From Bacilli bacterium (GTDB lineage: Bacteria > Bacillota_I > Bacilli_A > ML615J-28 > CAG-698): a stretch of 59,701 nucleotides of DNA. The position numbers were made by a program, and so were the translations under genes. The notes under the pieces were generated by a model. It worked only from the letters and a program-made list of their open reading frames with translations. It did no database searches and had not been told where the DNA came from. The stretch lies in the NCBI GenBank assembly GCA_017450215.1, contig JAFSVH010000022.1:1-59701 (forward strand). The letters are read 5' to 3'. Of this stretch, positions 14,645 to 23,142 are shown one piece after another. Position 1 is the stretch's first letter. Every line of letters starts with the position of its first letter.

Positions 14645-15522
14645 TATTTTAAATATCCTCCTTCTTCAACAACAGCTTCGAACATTTCTTCAAAGTCTAT
14701 TGGTAGTTCATCAATGAATAAAGGATTTAATTGCACTAATGCTTTTTCTAGTTCATCTAGTGTACTTGATGAAACTATTTTAATAACTCTTCCACTTTCA
14801 CTATAAGATTTATAAATTTTAGGGAAGGTTTCTTTATCTATTTTTTCTTTAAAACCAATTTGATATTTATGTAACTCACTAAGTTTATCAGTTAAATTAC
14901 CACTTGATACTATGTTGTTTTTATCAAGAATCGCAAATGAATCGCAAATATCTTCAAGTTCTCTTAGTGAATGAGATGAAATAATAACAGTAGCATTATA
15001 ATCACTAATCAAATCAACTATTTCTTTTTTAAACATTAATCTTGCAAGTGGATCAAGTCCATCAAATGCTTCATCTAACACTAGGTATTTAGGATGAATT
15101 GCAAGAGCTAAAGAAATGAAAGTTTGTCTCTTCATTCCCTTTGAAAATTTATTTAGTTTTCCTTTTTTGTCAATTTTGAAATAGTTTAAATAATTATAAT
15201 ATTTATCTTCATCAACATTATATTGTGTGTTAAATAAATTAAAAATTGTTATAGGAGTGGAATGTTGATCATAAAATGGCTCATCTGGTAAAAAGAAAAA
15301 TTCTTTTTTCACATTAATGTTTTCATATGATTCTTCTCCATCGACTATGATTGATCCAGCATCTGCTTTATAAATGCCGCACAATGTTCTAAGTAATGTG
15401 GATTTACCTGCACCATTAATTCCAACTAATCCTAGAACTTCACCATCATTAATCTTTAGATTTAAATCTGATAAAACAGTTTTTTCACCAAAGCTTTTAT
15501 GTAAATGTTCAATTGAAATCAT
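14644..15522 (-). CDS. ABC transporter ATP-binding protein
   Basis: All nucleotide-binding motifs are present: Walker A GINGAGKST (about residues 34-42), signature FSKGMKRQ, Walker B YLVLDEAFDGLD, and the switch His in SSHS. The 292-residue length with a C-terminal extension fits ATPases of the YtrB/BcrA exporter type. It overlaps the regulator gene by 4 bp (ATGA) and the permease gene by 1 bp, so the three are translated together. It powers the permease by ATP hydrolysis on the cytosolic face. Confidence 0.95.
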   Translation of the reverse strand: MISIEHLHKSFGEKTVLSDLNLKINDGEVLGLVGINGAGKSTLLRTLCGIYKADAGSIIVDGEESYENINVKKEFFFLPDEPFYDQHSTPITIFNLFNTQYNVDEDKYYNYLNYFKIDKKGKLNKFSKGMKRQTFISLALAIHPKYLVLDEAFDGLDPLARLMFKKEIVDLISDYNATVIISSHSLRELEDICDSFAILDKNNIVSSGNLTDKLSELHKYQIGFKEKIDKETFPKIYKSYSESGRVIKIVSSSTLDELEKALVQLNPLFIDELPIDFEEMFEAVVEEGGYLK

Positions 15523-15866
15523 AAATCATTTTCTCCTTTCATTGTTTCTTTTAGTGCTTGAATTAATTCTTCGTAACTAAATCCATCAGTCTTAAGTTTT
15601 TTTATGTACTGTTTGAATTCGTTAAGATCTTTATTTTCATTGTTGTTATAATTGACATAGACACCTTTTTTAATTAGGGCTATGACAAATCCTTCATCTT
15701 CAAGTTGTTTATATGCTCTTGCAACAGTATTTGGGTTAATACCTAATTCTCTTGCAAGCTCTCGACAAGATGGCAAGTATTCACCATTTTTGAAGACGCC
15801 TGTTATTATTAATTTCTTATAATTGTTAGCAATTTGCTCAAAAATATTTTCTTTTCCCTTTAACAT
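15519..15866 (-). CDS. GntR-family (YtrA-type) transcriptional regulator
   Basis: The short 115-residue GntR protein has the winged-helix segment YLPSCRELARELGINPNTVARAYKQLEDEGFV, and then only a small helical tail, as in the YtrA subfamily. Such proteins repress the ABC exporter operon they head. The gene is first in the regulator-ATPase-permease operon. Its promoter has a tandem 9 bp repeat just downstream of the -10 that suits autorepression. RBS AAAGGAG. Confidence 0.95.
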   Translation of the reverse strand: MLKGKENIFEQIANNYKKLIITGVFKNGEYLPSCRELARELGINPNTVARAYKQLEDEGFVIALIKKGVYVNYNNNENKDLNEFKQYIKKLKTDGFSYEELIQALKETMKGENDL

Positions 15867-15886
15867 AATTCTCCTTTACTAATTCA

Positions 15887-15935
15887 ATCTGTATTATCTG
15901 TATTAATTATACCTTATTTATATTTGACATGTCAA
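15887..15935 (-). promoter_or_regulatory. Promoter and operator of the GntR-ABC operon
   Basis: Read on the minus strand: TTGACA (15930-15935), 18 bp, then TATAAT (15906-15911). Just downstream of the -10 is a perfect 9 bp tandem repeat (plus strand ATCTGTATT at 15887-15895 and 15896-15904), the likely repressor site. TTGACATGTCAA (15924-15935) is a perfect palindrome overlapping the -35. Confidence 0.7.
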
Positions 15936-15971
15936 TTAATTATTTAAAAAACATTTCAATAAATTTTAAAT

Positions 15972-16005
15972 ATGTTATAATAAGTTAAATGTTATAATAA
16001 ATTAA
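15972..16005 (+). promoter_or_regulatory. Duplicated promoter segment before the 16033 lipoprotein
   Basis: A 17 bp unit ATGTTATAATAAGTTAA is repeated in tandem with one change, giving two extended -10 elements (TGtTATAAT) 17 bp apart. Both could start transcription of the 16033-17582 gene pair. Confidence 0.5.
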
Positions 16006-16032
16006 ATTAAGAATTGATATAAGAGGTTACTT

Positions 16033-16701
16033 ATGCGTAAGATGTTATTTATTATTTTAATATTCCTTACTTTCATCATTACTGGATGTAGCAAAACACA
16101 AGAAGATGATTGCTTATATACGATTAAAAGAATCGAAGAAAATATAAATTGGGATAACATTGATATTATTTCAATTGATAAAATATTGTGGACAGATGAT
16201 TTTGGCATTAGAGCTTTTGGACAGCTTTGTTATGATGAAGAAAACTTATATGTTCATTTAAGAGCGGTTGAAGAAAATATTAGAGCTGAATATACTGAAC
16301 CATTATCTAGCGTTTATCAAGATAGTTGTCTTGAGTTTTTCTTCAAGTTAGTAGAGGATAATAATTATTTTAATTTTGAAATTAATCCAAATGGATGCCT
16401 ATGTTTACAATTTGGACCACTTAAGACGGATAGAATTAGTATTACAAGAAGTGATGACAAATCATATTTCGCTATTAACACAAAAAGAACAAATGATGGT
16501 TGGGAAGTATTTTATAAAATCCCACTTGATTTCATTAAACTATTTTATCAAGATTATGAATTTAAAGGTGAATTACTGATTAATTTATATAAATGTGGTG
16601 ATAAAACGGTTAATAAACATTATTTATCTTGGATGTCTATTGATCTAGATAAACCTAATTTTCATTGTCCTGAATATTTTGGAAGGGTTCGTTTTGAATA
16701 A
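16033..16701 (+). CDS. Lipoprotein with CBM9-like carbohydrate-binding domain
   Basis: A lipoprotein signal (LIFLTFIITGC, Cys 19) is followed by a beta-sandwich domain of CBM9 type: WTDDFGIRAFGQLCYDEENLYVHLRAVEE, SCLEFFFKL, YFNFEINPNG, and the end YFGRVRFE. Family 9-like modules bind sugars. A surface-anchored sugar-binding role is inferred, which would fit the alpha-L-rhamnosidase at 18721. It precedes another lipoprotein by 17 bp, probably in one transcript. Confidence 0.75.
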   Translation: MRKMLFIILIFLTFIITGCSKTQEDDCLYTIKRIEENINWDNIDIISIDKILWTDDFGIRAFGQLCYDEENLYVHLRAVEENIRAEYTEPLSSVYQDSCLEFFFKLVEDNNYFNFEINPNGCLCLQFGPLKTDRISITRSDDKSYFAINTKRTNDGWEVFYKIPLDFIKLFYQDYEFKGELLINLYKCGDKTVNKHYLSWMSIDLDKPNFHCPEYFGRVRFE

Positions 16702-16718
16702 AGAGGAGGATATTTAAG

Positions 16719-17582
16719 ATGAAAAGAATTATTTATATTATATTATTTTTATTATTTTTACTTACTGCCTGTAATGGAAAAAAAGAAACATATCGTTATA
16801 CGATTAATTCAATTTATGAAGTAAATGGTAGACAAGGTATTTGTGTTGAAGGAGATTATTATTGGGTTAGTGGTTCTAAATCACTTACAAAATATAATAA
16901 GAACTGGGAAATTGTGAAAGAAAACAATGACCCATTTAAAGGTTATGATATAGAAGTAAACCATATTGGAGATATTGATATCTATAATAATGAATTATAT
17001 GTTGGTGTTGAATATTTTTTAGATGGTGTTGGCTCTAACATACAAGTTGCAGTGTATGATGGTGATACACTCGAATTAAAGAGAGTATTCCCTTTTAAAA
17101 GTGATACAGGTCAATTAGAATGTTCAGGTGTTGCAGTTGACTACGATTTAAAAATTGTTTATTTATCTTCTTGGATTGATGATGAATCAAGTAATTATCT
17201 TTATATGTATAATTTGGATAGTGGAGATTATATAGGTAAGTTATTAATGAATAATTCACCAAAGTGGATTCAAGGCGTTGCTTATTATAATGGAGACTTA
17301 TTTATTACATGTGATGATGGCGATGCAGATAATGAAGAAGCAGATAATATGTATAGAATAAAAGTCGATAGAGATGCTTTTAGCGGAATAGTTATAAAAG
17401 AAAAATCATTTATTGAAGTAATAAAGCAAGGAGAAATAGAAGGATTAAGTTTTGATAAAACAAATAATCAATTCTTGTTGTTATATAATCGTGGTGCTAG
17501 AATTGTATTAGGAATGCCCGTTGGATTTTATGATGGATATGAAAGTGAAATTCATGAAGTATTTGTTTTTGACTTAAAATAA
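16719..17582 (+). CDS. Lipoprotein, probable beta-propeller
   Basis: The signal LLFLLFLLTAC gives a lipidated Cys at residue 18. The remaining 270 residues show repeated beta strands with YYNGDLFITCDD, IYNNELYVGVEY and IEGLSFDKTNNQFLLLY, typical of beta-propeller proteins. I cannot name a specific family. RBS AGAGGAGGA. It is likely co-transcribed with the CBM9-like lipoprotein upstream. Extracytoplasmic ligand binding is possible. Confidence 0.7.
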   Translation: MKRIIYIILFLLFLLTACNGKKETYRYTINSIYEVNGRQGICVEGDYYWVSGSKSLTKYNKNWEIVKENNDPFKGYDIEVNHIGDIDIYNNELYVGVEYFLDGVGSNIQVAVYDGDTLELKRVFPFKSDTGQLECSGVAVDYDLKIVYLSSWIDDESSNYLYMYNLDSGDYIGKLLMNNSPKWIQGVAYYNGDLFITCDDGDADNEEADNMYRIKVDRDAFSGIVIKEKSFIEVIKQGEIEGLSFDKTNNQFLLLYNRGARIVLGMPVGFYDGYESEIHEVFVFDLK

Positions 17583-17634
17583 ATATTCTTTTTAAATTTT
17601 AATATTATAAATTCTAATAAGAATATTTATATAA

Positions 17635-17708
17635 GCACGCATGGTTTAATGGTAGAACATTAGCTTCCCAAGCTGAGAGTGCGGGTTCGATTCCCGTTGC
17701 GTGCTCCA
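17635..17708 (+). tRNA. tRNA-Gly (anticodon CCC)
   Basis: The acceptor stem GCACGCA (17635-17641) pairs with TGCGTGC (17698-17704). The anticodon arm is TTAGC-TTCCCAA-GCTGA (anticodon CCC), and the T arm is GCGGGTTCGATTCCCGT. CCA is encoded at 17706-17708. It lies alone, 26 bp before a membrane protein gene. Confidence 0.95.
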
Positions 17709-17733
17709 ATTAAATAATTAATTTGGAGGAAAA

Positions 17734-18621
17734 ATGAACAAAGTTATTAATATAAAAAAATTTGGTCGTATGCGTTGCATCATTGGTTTAATTGGTTGCA
17801 TTGTTGTATTAATTGTTGTTCAAATTGCTTATACTATTAATTTAAGTAATGCAATTGGTAGAACATTTGAAAATGTTGGTTTAAGGACTTTAAGAATGTT
17901 CACTACATTATCTAACCTATTAGTTACTACTACAGCAGTATTATGTATTCCATATCAAATAGAAGGTTTAAGAAAGAATAATTATCATTTACCTAATTGG
18001 ATTGTGACTATTCTTTATATGGGTACAACAGGAGTTGCTATCACATTTGTTACTGCTCTTACAGCTATATCTATTGCACAAGGATTCTACTGTGCAATGA
18101 TAAGTGAAACAAATATTTTCCTTCATACTATTAGTCCAATATTATCAATAATATTGTTCACAGTAGTAAATGATGATCATTATATAGGATTTAAAAGATG
18201 CTTTATTTCCCTTATTCCTATGATGACTTATGCTACGGTTTATTTGATTGAAGTATTTATTAAAGGTACTTGGACAGATCATTATCAATTTGATAAATAT
18301 ATTCCTTGGCCAATTACATTTGTTCTCATGCTTGCTTTATCTTTTGGAGTTAGTAATCTAATTAGATATTTGCATAATTTAACTCACAAGATTAGAAAAC
18401 AAACATATGTGAATTATTATCAGAATTCACCTGATATTAAATCAGATACAATAGAAGAAGCAATTGTGAAACTGGCAAAAATAAATAAAAAAGATTATTT
18501 GGGTGGAGATATCGAAATACCTCGAAGAAGTATTAAGATGATGAAACCCGCTTATGTATTTGATAAAACTGATGAAGAATTATATAAAATATATATAGAT
18601 GTTTTTCTAACAAATGAATAA
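17734..18621 (+). CDS. Pr6Pr-like six-helix membrane protein
   Basis: The 295-residue protein has about six membrane helices and a cytosolic C-terminus of about 75 residues. The phrase LRMFTTLSNLLVTTTAVL and the later FLHTISPILSIILFTVV match the Pr6Pr/FAR-17a-like family, whose function in bacteria is unknown. TTTGGAGGA is the RBS. The C-terminal tail (IEEAIVKLAKINKKDYLGGDIEIPRRSIKMMKPAYVF) is an extra not expected from the family and is unrecognised. A gene-specific terminator follows. Confidence 0.65.
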   Translation: MNKVINIKKFGRMRCIIGLIGCIVVLIVVQIAYTINLSNAIGRTFENVGLRTLRMFTTLSNLLVTTTAVLCIPYQIEGLRKNNYHLPNWIVTILYMGTTGVAITFVTALTAISIAQGFYCAMISETNIFLHTISPILSIILFTVVNDDHYIGFKRCFISLIPMMTYATVYLIEVFIKGTWTDHYQFDKYIPWPITFVLMLALSFGVSNLIRYLHNLTHKIRKQTYVNYYQNSPDIKSDTIEEAIVKLAKINKKDYLGGDIEIPRRSIKMMKPAYVFDKTDEELYKIYIDVFLTNE

Positions 18622-18625
18622 ATAT

Positions 18626-18656
18626 TTGACTCTATTTAAGATAGAGTCTTTTTTTA
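18626..18656 (+). terminator. Terminator
   Basis: GACTCTAT (18628-18635) pairs with ATAGAGTC (18641-18648) and seven T's follow. Confidence 0.8.
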
Positions 18657-18659
18657 TTG

Positions 18660-18688
18660 TTGTGAAAAAAAGAATGGTTTGGTATAAT
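18660..18688 (+). promoter_or_regulatory. Promoter of the rhamnosidase gene
   Basis: TTGTGA (18660-18665), 17 bp, then TGgTATAAT with the hexamer at 18683-18688. Confidence 0.55.
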
Positions 18689-18720
18689 GTTATAAACAAG
18701 TTTGCGAAAAGGGAAAGAAT

Positions 18721-21201
18721 ATGAAGATTATTGAATTATTTATTAACAATCAAAGAAAGCCTATTGGTATTAATTTTGATTCTATCAAAGTAAGCTTTAA
18801 ATTAATTGATGTAAAAGAAGAAGTTAAAGCATCTATATTTTTATATGAATTTAAAGAAAATAAATTAATATCTAAAAAAGATAATATTGATGATTTTACT
18901 GCTATCTATTTTGAAGAAGATTTAAAACCTAGAACAATTTATAAAGTTGAAGTTGTGGTTAAATCAATAATTGAAGAAGTGAAAGCTGAGACTTCTTTTG
19001 TAACTGGAAAGCTAAAAGAAGAATATTATGCTAAATGGATAGGAATTAATGAAGATATACTACCTAACTTCATCAAGAATTTTAAAATTAATAAAGAAGT
19101 AGAAAGTGCTTATTTACATATTACATCTTTAGGTAATTTTGAAGCATTCTTAAATAATAGAAGAATTGGGGAAGAATATTTATTACCTTATTTATCTGAA
19201 TATCGTACAGAAGTACAATTGATTACTTTTGATGTGAAAGAATATTTTGAAAAAGATAATGTACTAGAAATTGGAGTTTCTAATGGTTGGTATAAAGGTC
19301 ATTTTGGAGGACCTAATTCGAAAGAAATATTTGGGAAAAGGATAGCTTTATATTTAGAATTACATATTGAATATAGTGATGGATCTAATGAGGTTATTAT
19401 CAGTGATGATAATTTTAAATATAAAAAGAACAAAGTCACTTTTTCTGATATTTATGATGGAGAAGAATATTATCAAGAAATAGATAATAATTCAATATTT
19501 GATGTCAAAATATTAGATGATGTAAAGATTAAAATAATAGATAAGATTTCAATACCTGTAATAATAAAAGAAAGAATTAAAGTAAAAGAAGTAATTAGAA
19601 CTAAGAAAGATGAAATTGTATTAGACTTTGGTCAAAACCATACTGGTTTTGTTATGTTTCATAATCATAACTTCAAGGGTGAAATGGTGCTTGATCATGG
19701 TGAGATATTACAGGATGATTGTTTCTATAATGAAAATTATCGTAGTGCTAAAGCTAAAGCAATTTTCCATTTGAATGGTATTGATGAAATAATTTATGCT
19801 CACTTTACTTTTTATGGATATCGTTTTGTTAGAGTAAGCGGCTTTGATGATATTAATCCAGATGATTTTACATCTTGTGTTATTTATTCAGATATAGATA
19901 GAAGTGGATATTTTGAAACAGGACGAAAAGATATTAATCGATTATATTTAAATTCTTTATGGGGATTAAAATCAAATTTTGTTGATATGCCAACTGATTG
20001 TCCTCAAAGAGATGAAAGATTAGGCTGGAGTGGAGATGCACAAGTATTTTCTAAAACAGGATGCTTACATGCAAATTCCATTTCGTTTTATGATAAGTTC
20101 TTACACGATTTAAGAACTTATCAAGTTAAACTAGATGGTGGGGTTCCTTCTTGTATTCCTGAAATATTTGGAAATCATGTTTTTACAGCCGTATGGAGCG
20201 ATGCTGGAACCATAATACCAATGAATGTATATATGGCTTATGGTGATAAGAAATTACTTAATAAGTATTATGATTTGATGAAGGATTGGTGTTATTATCT
20301 AATTAAGTTAATTAAAAATAATAATAAAGATAATATGTTATGGAATTTTGGATTCCAATATGGTGATTGGTTAGCTCTTGATGGCAAAGATTTGAAATCT
20401 TCATTTGGTGGTACACCAACTTCATTTATTGCTTCAGTCTATTTTTATAATAGTTTAATGTTAACTTATCGTGCTGCTACAATTTGCGAAAGAGATGAAA
20501 AAGATGAATTATTAGAAGTAGCAAACAAAGTGAAAAAAGATATCTTAGATTATTATTTTGATTATGATGGAAAATTAAATATTGATACTCAAACGGCTTA
20601 TATCATTTCTTTAAAATATAATATATACAAAGATAAACAAATAATAATTGACTCACTTCGTAGTAGACTAGAAAAAGATAATTATTATATTAAATGTGGT
20701 TTTACTGGTGCTCCATTAATTATGGAGGTATTAGCTGATAATAAAATGGCAGATTTATCATATAGATTATTATTTAACACTGAATTTCCAAGTTGGTTAT
20801 ATGCTGTAAATTTAGGAGCAACTACAATTTGGGAACGTTGGAATTCAGTTTTACCAGATGGATCTATAAGTGATACTGGCATGAATTCATTAAATCATTA
20901 TTGCTATGGTAGTGTTGCTTCATTTATGTATCAATATATTTTAGGTTTAAGGATGACAAAACCAGGATATGAAGAATGTATTATTGAACCAATATTTAAT
21001 AAAGAGTTAGGTTATGCAAAAGGTTCATACAATAGTGTTAGAGGCAATATTGAAATAGAATGGAAATATATAGATGATGATATAATTCATTTTTCATGCT
21101 CTATTCCATATAAGGTGAAGGCAAAAATCATACTTGAAGGGAGAAAAGATATAATAATAAGTAATCAAAAATATGATATTACATATAAAATTATTAAATA
21201 A
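18721..21201 (+). CDS. Alpha-L-rhamnosidase (GH78)
   Basis: The 826-residue enzyme removes terminal L-rhamnose from glycosides. N-terminal beta domains (about 1-380; YLHITSLGNFEAFLNNRRIG, then GWYKGHFGG) precede the six-hairpin catalytic domain with the family 78 signatures FVDMPTDCPQRDERLGWSGD (about residue 420-440) and GATTIWERWNS (about residue 699). A small C-terminal beta domain ends it. No signal peptide is present, so it acts in the cytosol on imported rhamnosides. No transporter or rhamnose catabolic genes are next to it in the window. Confidence 0.95.
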   Translation: MKIIELFINNQRKPIGINFDSIKVSFKLIDVKEEVKASIFLYEFKENKLISKKDNIDDFTAIYFEEDLKPRTIYKVEVVVKSIIEEVKAETSFVTGKLKEEYYAKWIGINEDILPNFIKNFKINKEVESAYLHITSLGNFEAFLNNRRIGEEYLLPYLSEYRTEVQLITFDVKEYFEKDNVLEIGVSNGWYKGHFGGPNSKEIFGKRIALYLELHIEYSDGSNEVIISDDNFKYKKNKVTFSDIYDGEEYYQEIDNNSIFDVKILDDVKIKIIDKISIPVIIKERIKVKEVIRTKKDEIVLDFGQNHTGFVMFHNHNFKGEMVLDHGEILQDDCFYNENYRSAKAKAIFHLNGIDEIIYAHFTFYGYRFVRVSGFDDINPDDFTSCVIYSDIDRSGYFETGRKDINRLYLNSLWGLKSNFVDMPTDCPQRDERLGWSGDAQVFSKTGCLHANSISFYDKFLHDLRTYQVKLDGGVPSCIPEIFGNHVFTAVWSDAGTIIPMNVYMAYGDKKLLNKYYDLMKDWCYYLIKLIKNNNKDNMLWNFGFQYGDWLALDGKDLKSSFGGTPTSFIASVYFYNSLMLTYRAATICERDEKDELLEVANKVKKDILDYYFDYDGKLNIDTQTAYIISLKYNIYKDKQIIIDSLRSRLEKDNYYIKCGFTGAPLIMEVLADNKMADLSYRLLFNTEFPSWLYAVNLGATTIWERWNSVLPDGSISDTGMNSLNHYCYGSVASFMYQYILGLRMTKPGYEECIIEPIFNKELGYAKGSYNSVRGNIEIEWKYIDDDIIHFSCSIPYKVKAKIILEGRKDIIISNQKYDITYKIIK

Positions 21202-21238
21202 TATTTTAAAATAACTACTTATTGAATTATAATGGTGA

Positions 21239-21244
21239 TATAAT
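21239..21244 (+). promoter_or_regulatory. Extended -10 before the YhhN gene
   Basis: TGaTATAAT with the hexamer at 21239-21244, 35 bp before the start codon. Confidence 0.45.
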
Positions 21245-21279
21245 ATTAAAAACAAAATAATTAAATATAAGGAAAAAAT

Positions 21280-21981
21280 ATGATTGGTTGTTTAATTATT
21301 GCTATATTAGCTTGTCCACTTTTAATTTGGTACATTATTCAAAAAAGTAAAAAATATGATTTAAAAGAATTGTTTTTAAAAACAATATTATCGGTTCTTT
21401 TTGTTGTCTTAGCAGTTATTGCTACATTTGAATCAGATAAAATTACTATTTTTAATGTATTTGTAATAATTGGATTAGTGCTAGGTTTAATTGGAGATAT
21501 ATTATTAGATTTAAAATATATTGATATAGATAGAACAAAAAGTTATACCTATGGTGGTTTCGCTTTTTTTGGTGTAGGTCATATATGTTATATGAGTGCA
21601 TTAATTAGTGAATTTTATAATGGTAAAATTATTTATATTATTATAGCAATTATTCTAGATATTATTCTATCGTATTTAATCATTGTTTTAGAAAAACCTT
21701 TAAAACTAAATTATGGAAAATTTAAGATGATTTGTATTATCTATGCATTATGCTTGTTTGGTACTTTATCACTAAGTTTACTTTTATCAATTGAAAATAA
21801 TTTTCAAATTGTAGCACTTAATATGTTTTTACTTGCTTGCTCATTATTTACTATTTCAGATTTAGTTTTATCAGGAACTTATTTTGGTGAGGGTAAAGAG
21901 CGACCAATTGATTTTGTTTTGAATTATGTGACATATTATGGTGCACAATATTTAATTGCTTTTCTTTTGTTGGTATTATAA
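21280..21981 (+). CDS. YhhN-family lysoplasmalogenase-like membrane protein
   Basis: The 233-residue protein has seven to eight helices and the YhhN/TMEM86 features GLIGDILLDLKYI and FFGVGHICYMSALI, followed by SDLVLSG. Family members hydrolyse the vinyl-ether bond of lysoplasmalogens. Conserved Asp residues in the GD and SD motifs are present. A membrane lipid role is inferred; many gut anaerobes make plasmalogens. It is followed 32 bp later by the RCK_C protein. Confidence 0.85.
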   Translation: MIGCLIIAILACPLLIWYIIQKSKKYDLKELFLKTILSVLFVVLAVIATFESDKITIFNVFVIIGLVLGLIGDILLDLKYIDIDRTKSYTYGGFAFFGVGHICYMSALISEFYNGKIIYIIIAIILDIILSYLIIVLEKPLKLNYGKFKMICIIYALCLFGTLSLSLLLSIENNFQIVALNMFLLACSLFTISDLVLSGTYFGEGKERPIDFVLNYVTYYGAQYLIAFLLLVL

Positions 21982-22013
21982 AACATTTAAGAATTAAAAA
22001 TAGGAGAAATATT

Positions 22014-22991
22014 ATGGACTTGTGGTTATCTATTGCCCTTATTATCGGCACAATTGCTATTTATATGGTATCAATTGAAATATATACAGCTTTATTTTCT
22101 ATAACTGGATTAACAGTTCAAAAATCTAGATTTCAAGTAGTGTCATTATTTACTAATGCAGGTTTTACTACAATTGAAAGTGAAATCATCACAATAAATA
22201 GAAGAAGAAAATCAATTGCCACATTTTGTATGATCAATGGTAATTTATTTACCTGCTTGATTATAGGTTTGATTACTAATATGATGCTAAATTTAAATAG
22301 TGGTGAACAGCTTGAATCATCTAAGTTGATATTTACTATTTCTTTGATTGTTTTGGCACTATGCTTAATATTAAGAACACCTGTGATTAATAAATATGAG
22401 CAAAAGTTTCTTGAAAAGATTGCACGTATTGTGTTTAGAACACCTGAGAAGCAGAATATAGTTACTATTTTAGATAATTATGGTAAAGATGTTATTGCTG
22501 AAGTGTTAATCAATACAATGCCAGAACCATTAAGACATAGGGATTTAAAAGAAATAGGATTGAAGAAGAATTTTGATTGTACTATTTTGATGATAAAAAG
22601 AAAGAATAGAATGATTGAAGTTAGTGCTTCCTCAGTATTAGAAGTAAAGGATAGAGTTGTTTTATTTGGTAATAGTCAAGAGATAAAGAAATTATTTAAT
22701 ATTGATTTTGTGGAAGAGAAAGAAGAGAAGAATAAAAATAGTATTGAAGTAATTGATACTTTTGAAGATAGGGTTATGGCTGAACTAGAATTAAAATCTG
22801 TTCCTATTACTTTAGAGAATAAAACTTTAGTTGAAAGTAAATTAAAGGATGAATATGATATTATTGTTATTTTGGTAAAGCGGGATAGCAAATCTATAGA
22901 TGTTAATAAGGATACTAAGCTTTATCCCAACGATACAGTTATTGTTTATGGCAAATATAAGGTTATTAAGGACTTGTTCTTAATTAGTTAA
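22014..22991 (+). CDS. Membrane protein with two RCK_C (TrkA-C) domains
   Basis: The first 115 residues hold three membrane-associated segments with SLFTNAGFTTIESEI, which resembles a piece of a K+ transporter or channel. Two tandem RCK_C domains follow (about 165-225: LKEIGLKKNFDCTILMIKRKN, VLEVKDRVVLFG; and 255-323: NDTVIVYGKYKVIKDLF). RCK_C domains bind small ligands such as c-di-AMP or nucleotides and gate ion transporters. The c-di-AMP phosphodiesterase GdpP lies immediately downstream, which makes c-di-AMP sensing an attractive inference. The exact transporter family is not recognised. Confidence 0.75.
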   Translation: MDLWLSIALIIGTIAIYMVSIEIYTALFSITGLTVQKSRFQVVSLFTNAGFTTIESEIITINRRRKSIATFCMINGNLFTCLIIGLITNMMLNLNSGEQLESSKLIFTISLIVLALCLILRTPVINKYEQKFLEKIARIVFRTPEKQNIVTILDNYGKDVIAEVLINTMPEPLRHRDLKEIGLKKNFDCTILMIKRKNRMIEVSASSVLEVKDRVVLFGNSQEIKKLFNIDFVEEKEEKNKNSIEVIDTFEDRVMAELELKSVPITLENKTLVESKLKDEYDIIVILVKRDSKSIDVNKDTKLYPNDTVIVYGKYKVIKDLFLIS

Positions 22992-22997
22992 TTGATA

Positions 22998-23025
22998 ATG
23001 TAGCTTGAAATTAAGCTACATTTTT
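22998..23025 (+). terminator. Terminator
   Basis: ATGTAGCTT (22998-23006) pairs with AAGCTACAT (23013-23021) followed by T's. Confidence 0.8.
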
Positions 23026-23090
23026 CTTTTGAATTACTTTGATTTTTGTTTTTATAAATCGTTATAATTCGTTTTTAAGTAAATAATTAT

Positions 23091-23118
23091 TTGAAAAATA
23101 ATTAAAAAGTGCTAAAAT
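23091..23118 (+). promoter_or_regulatory. Promoter of the gdpP/rplI-dnaB operon
   Basis: TTGAAA (23091-23096), 16 bp, then TGcTAAAAT with the hexamer at 23113-23118. Confidence 0.6.
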
Positions 23119-23142
23119 ATTTAAAAGGAGAAATATGCCTTT

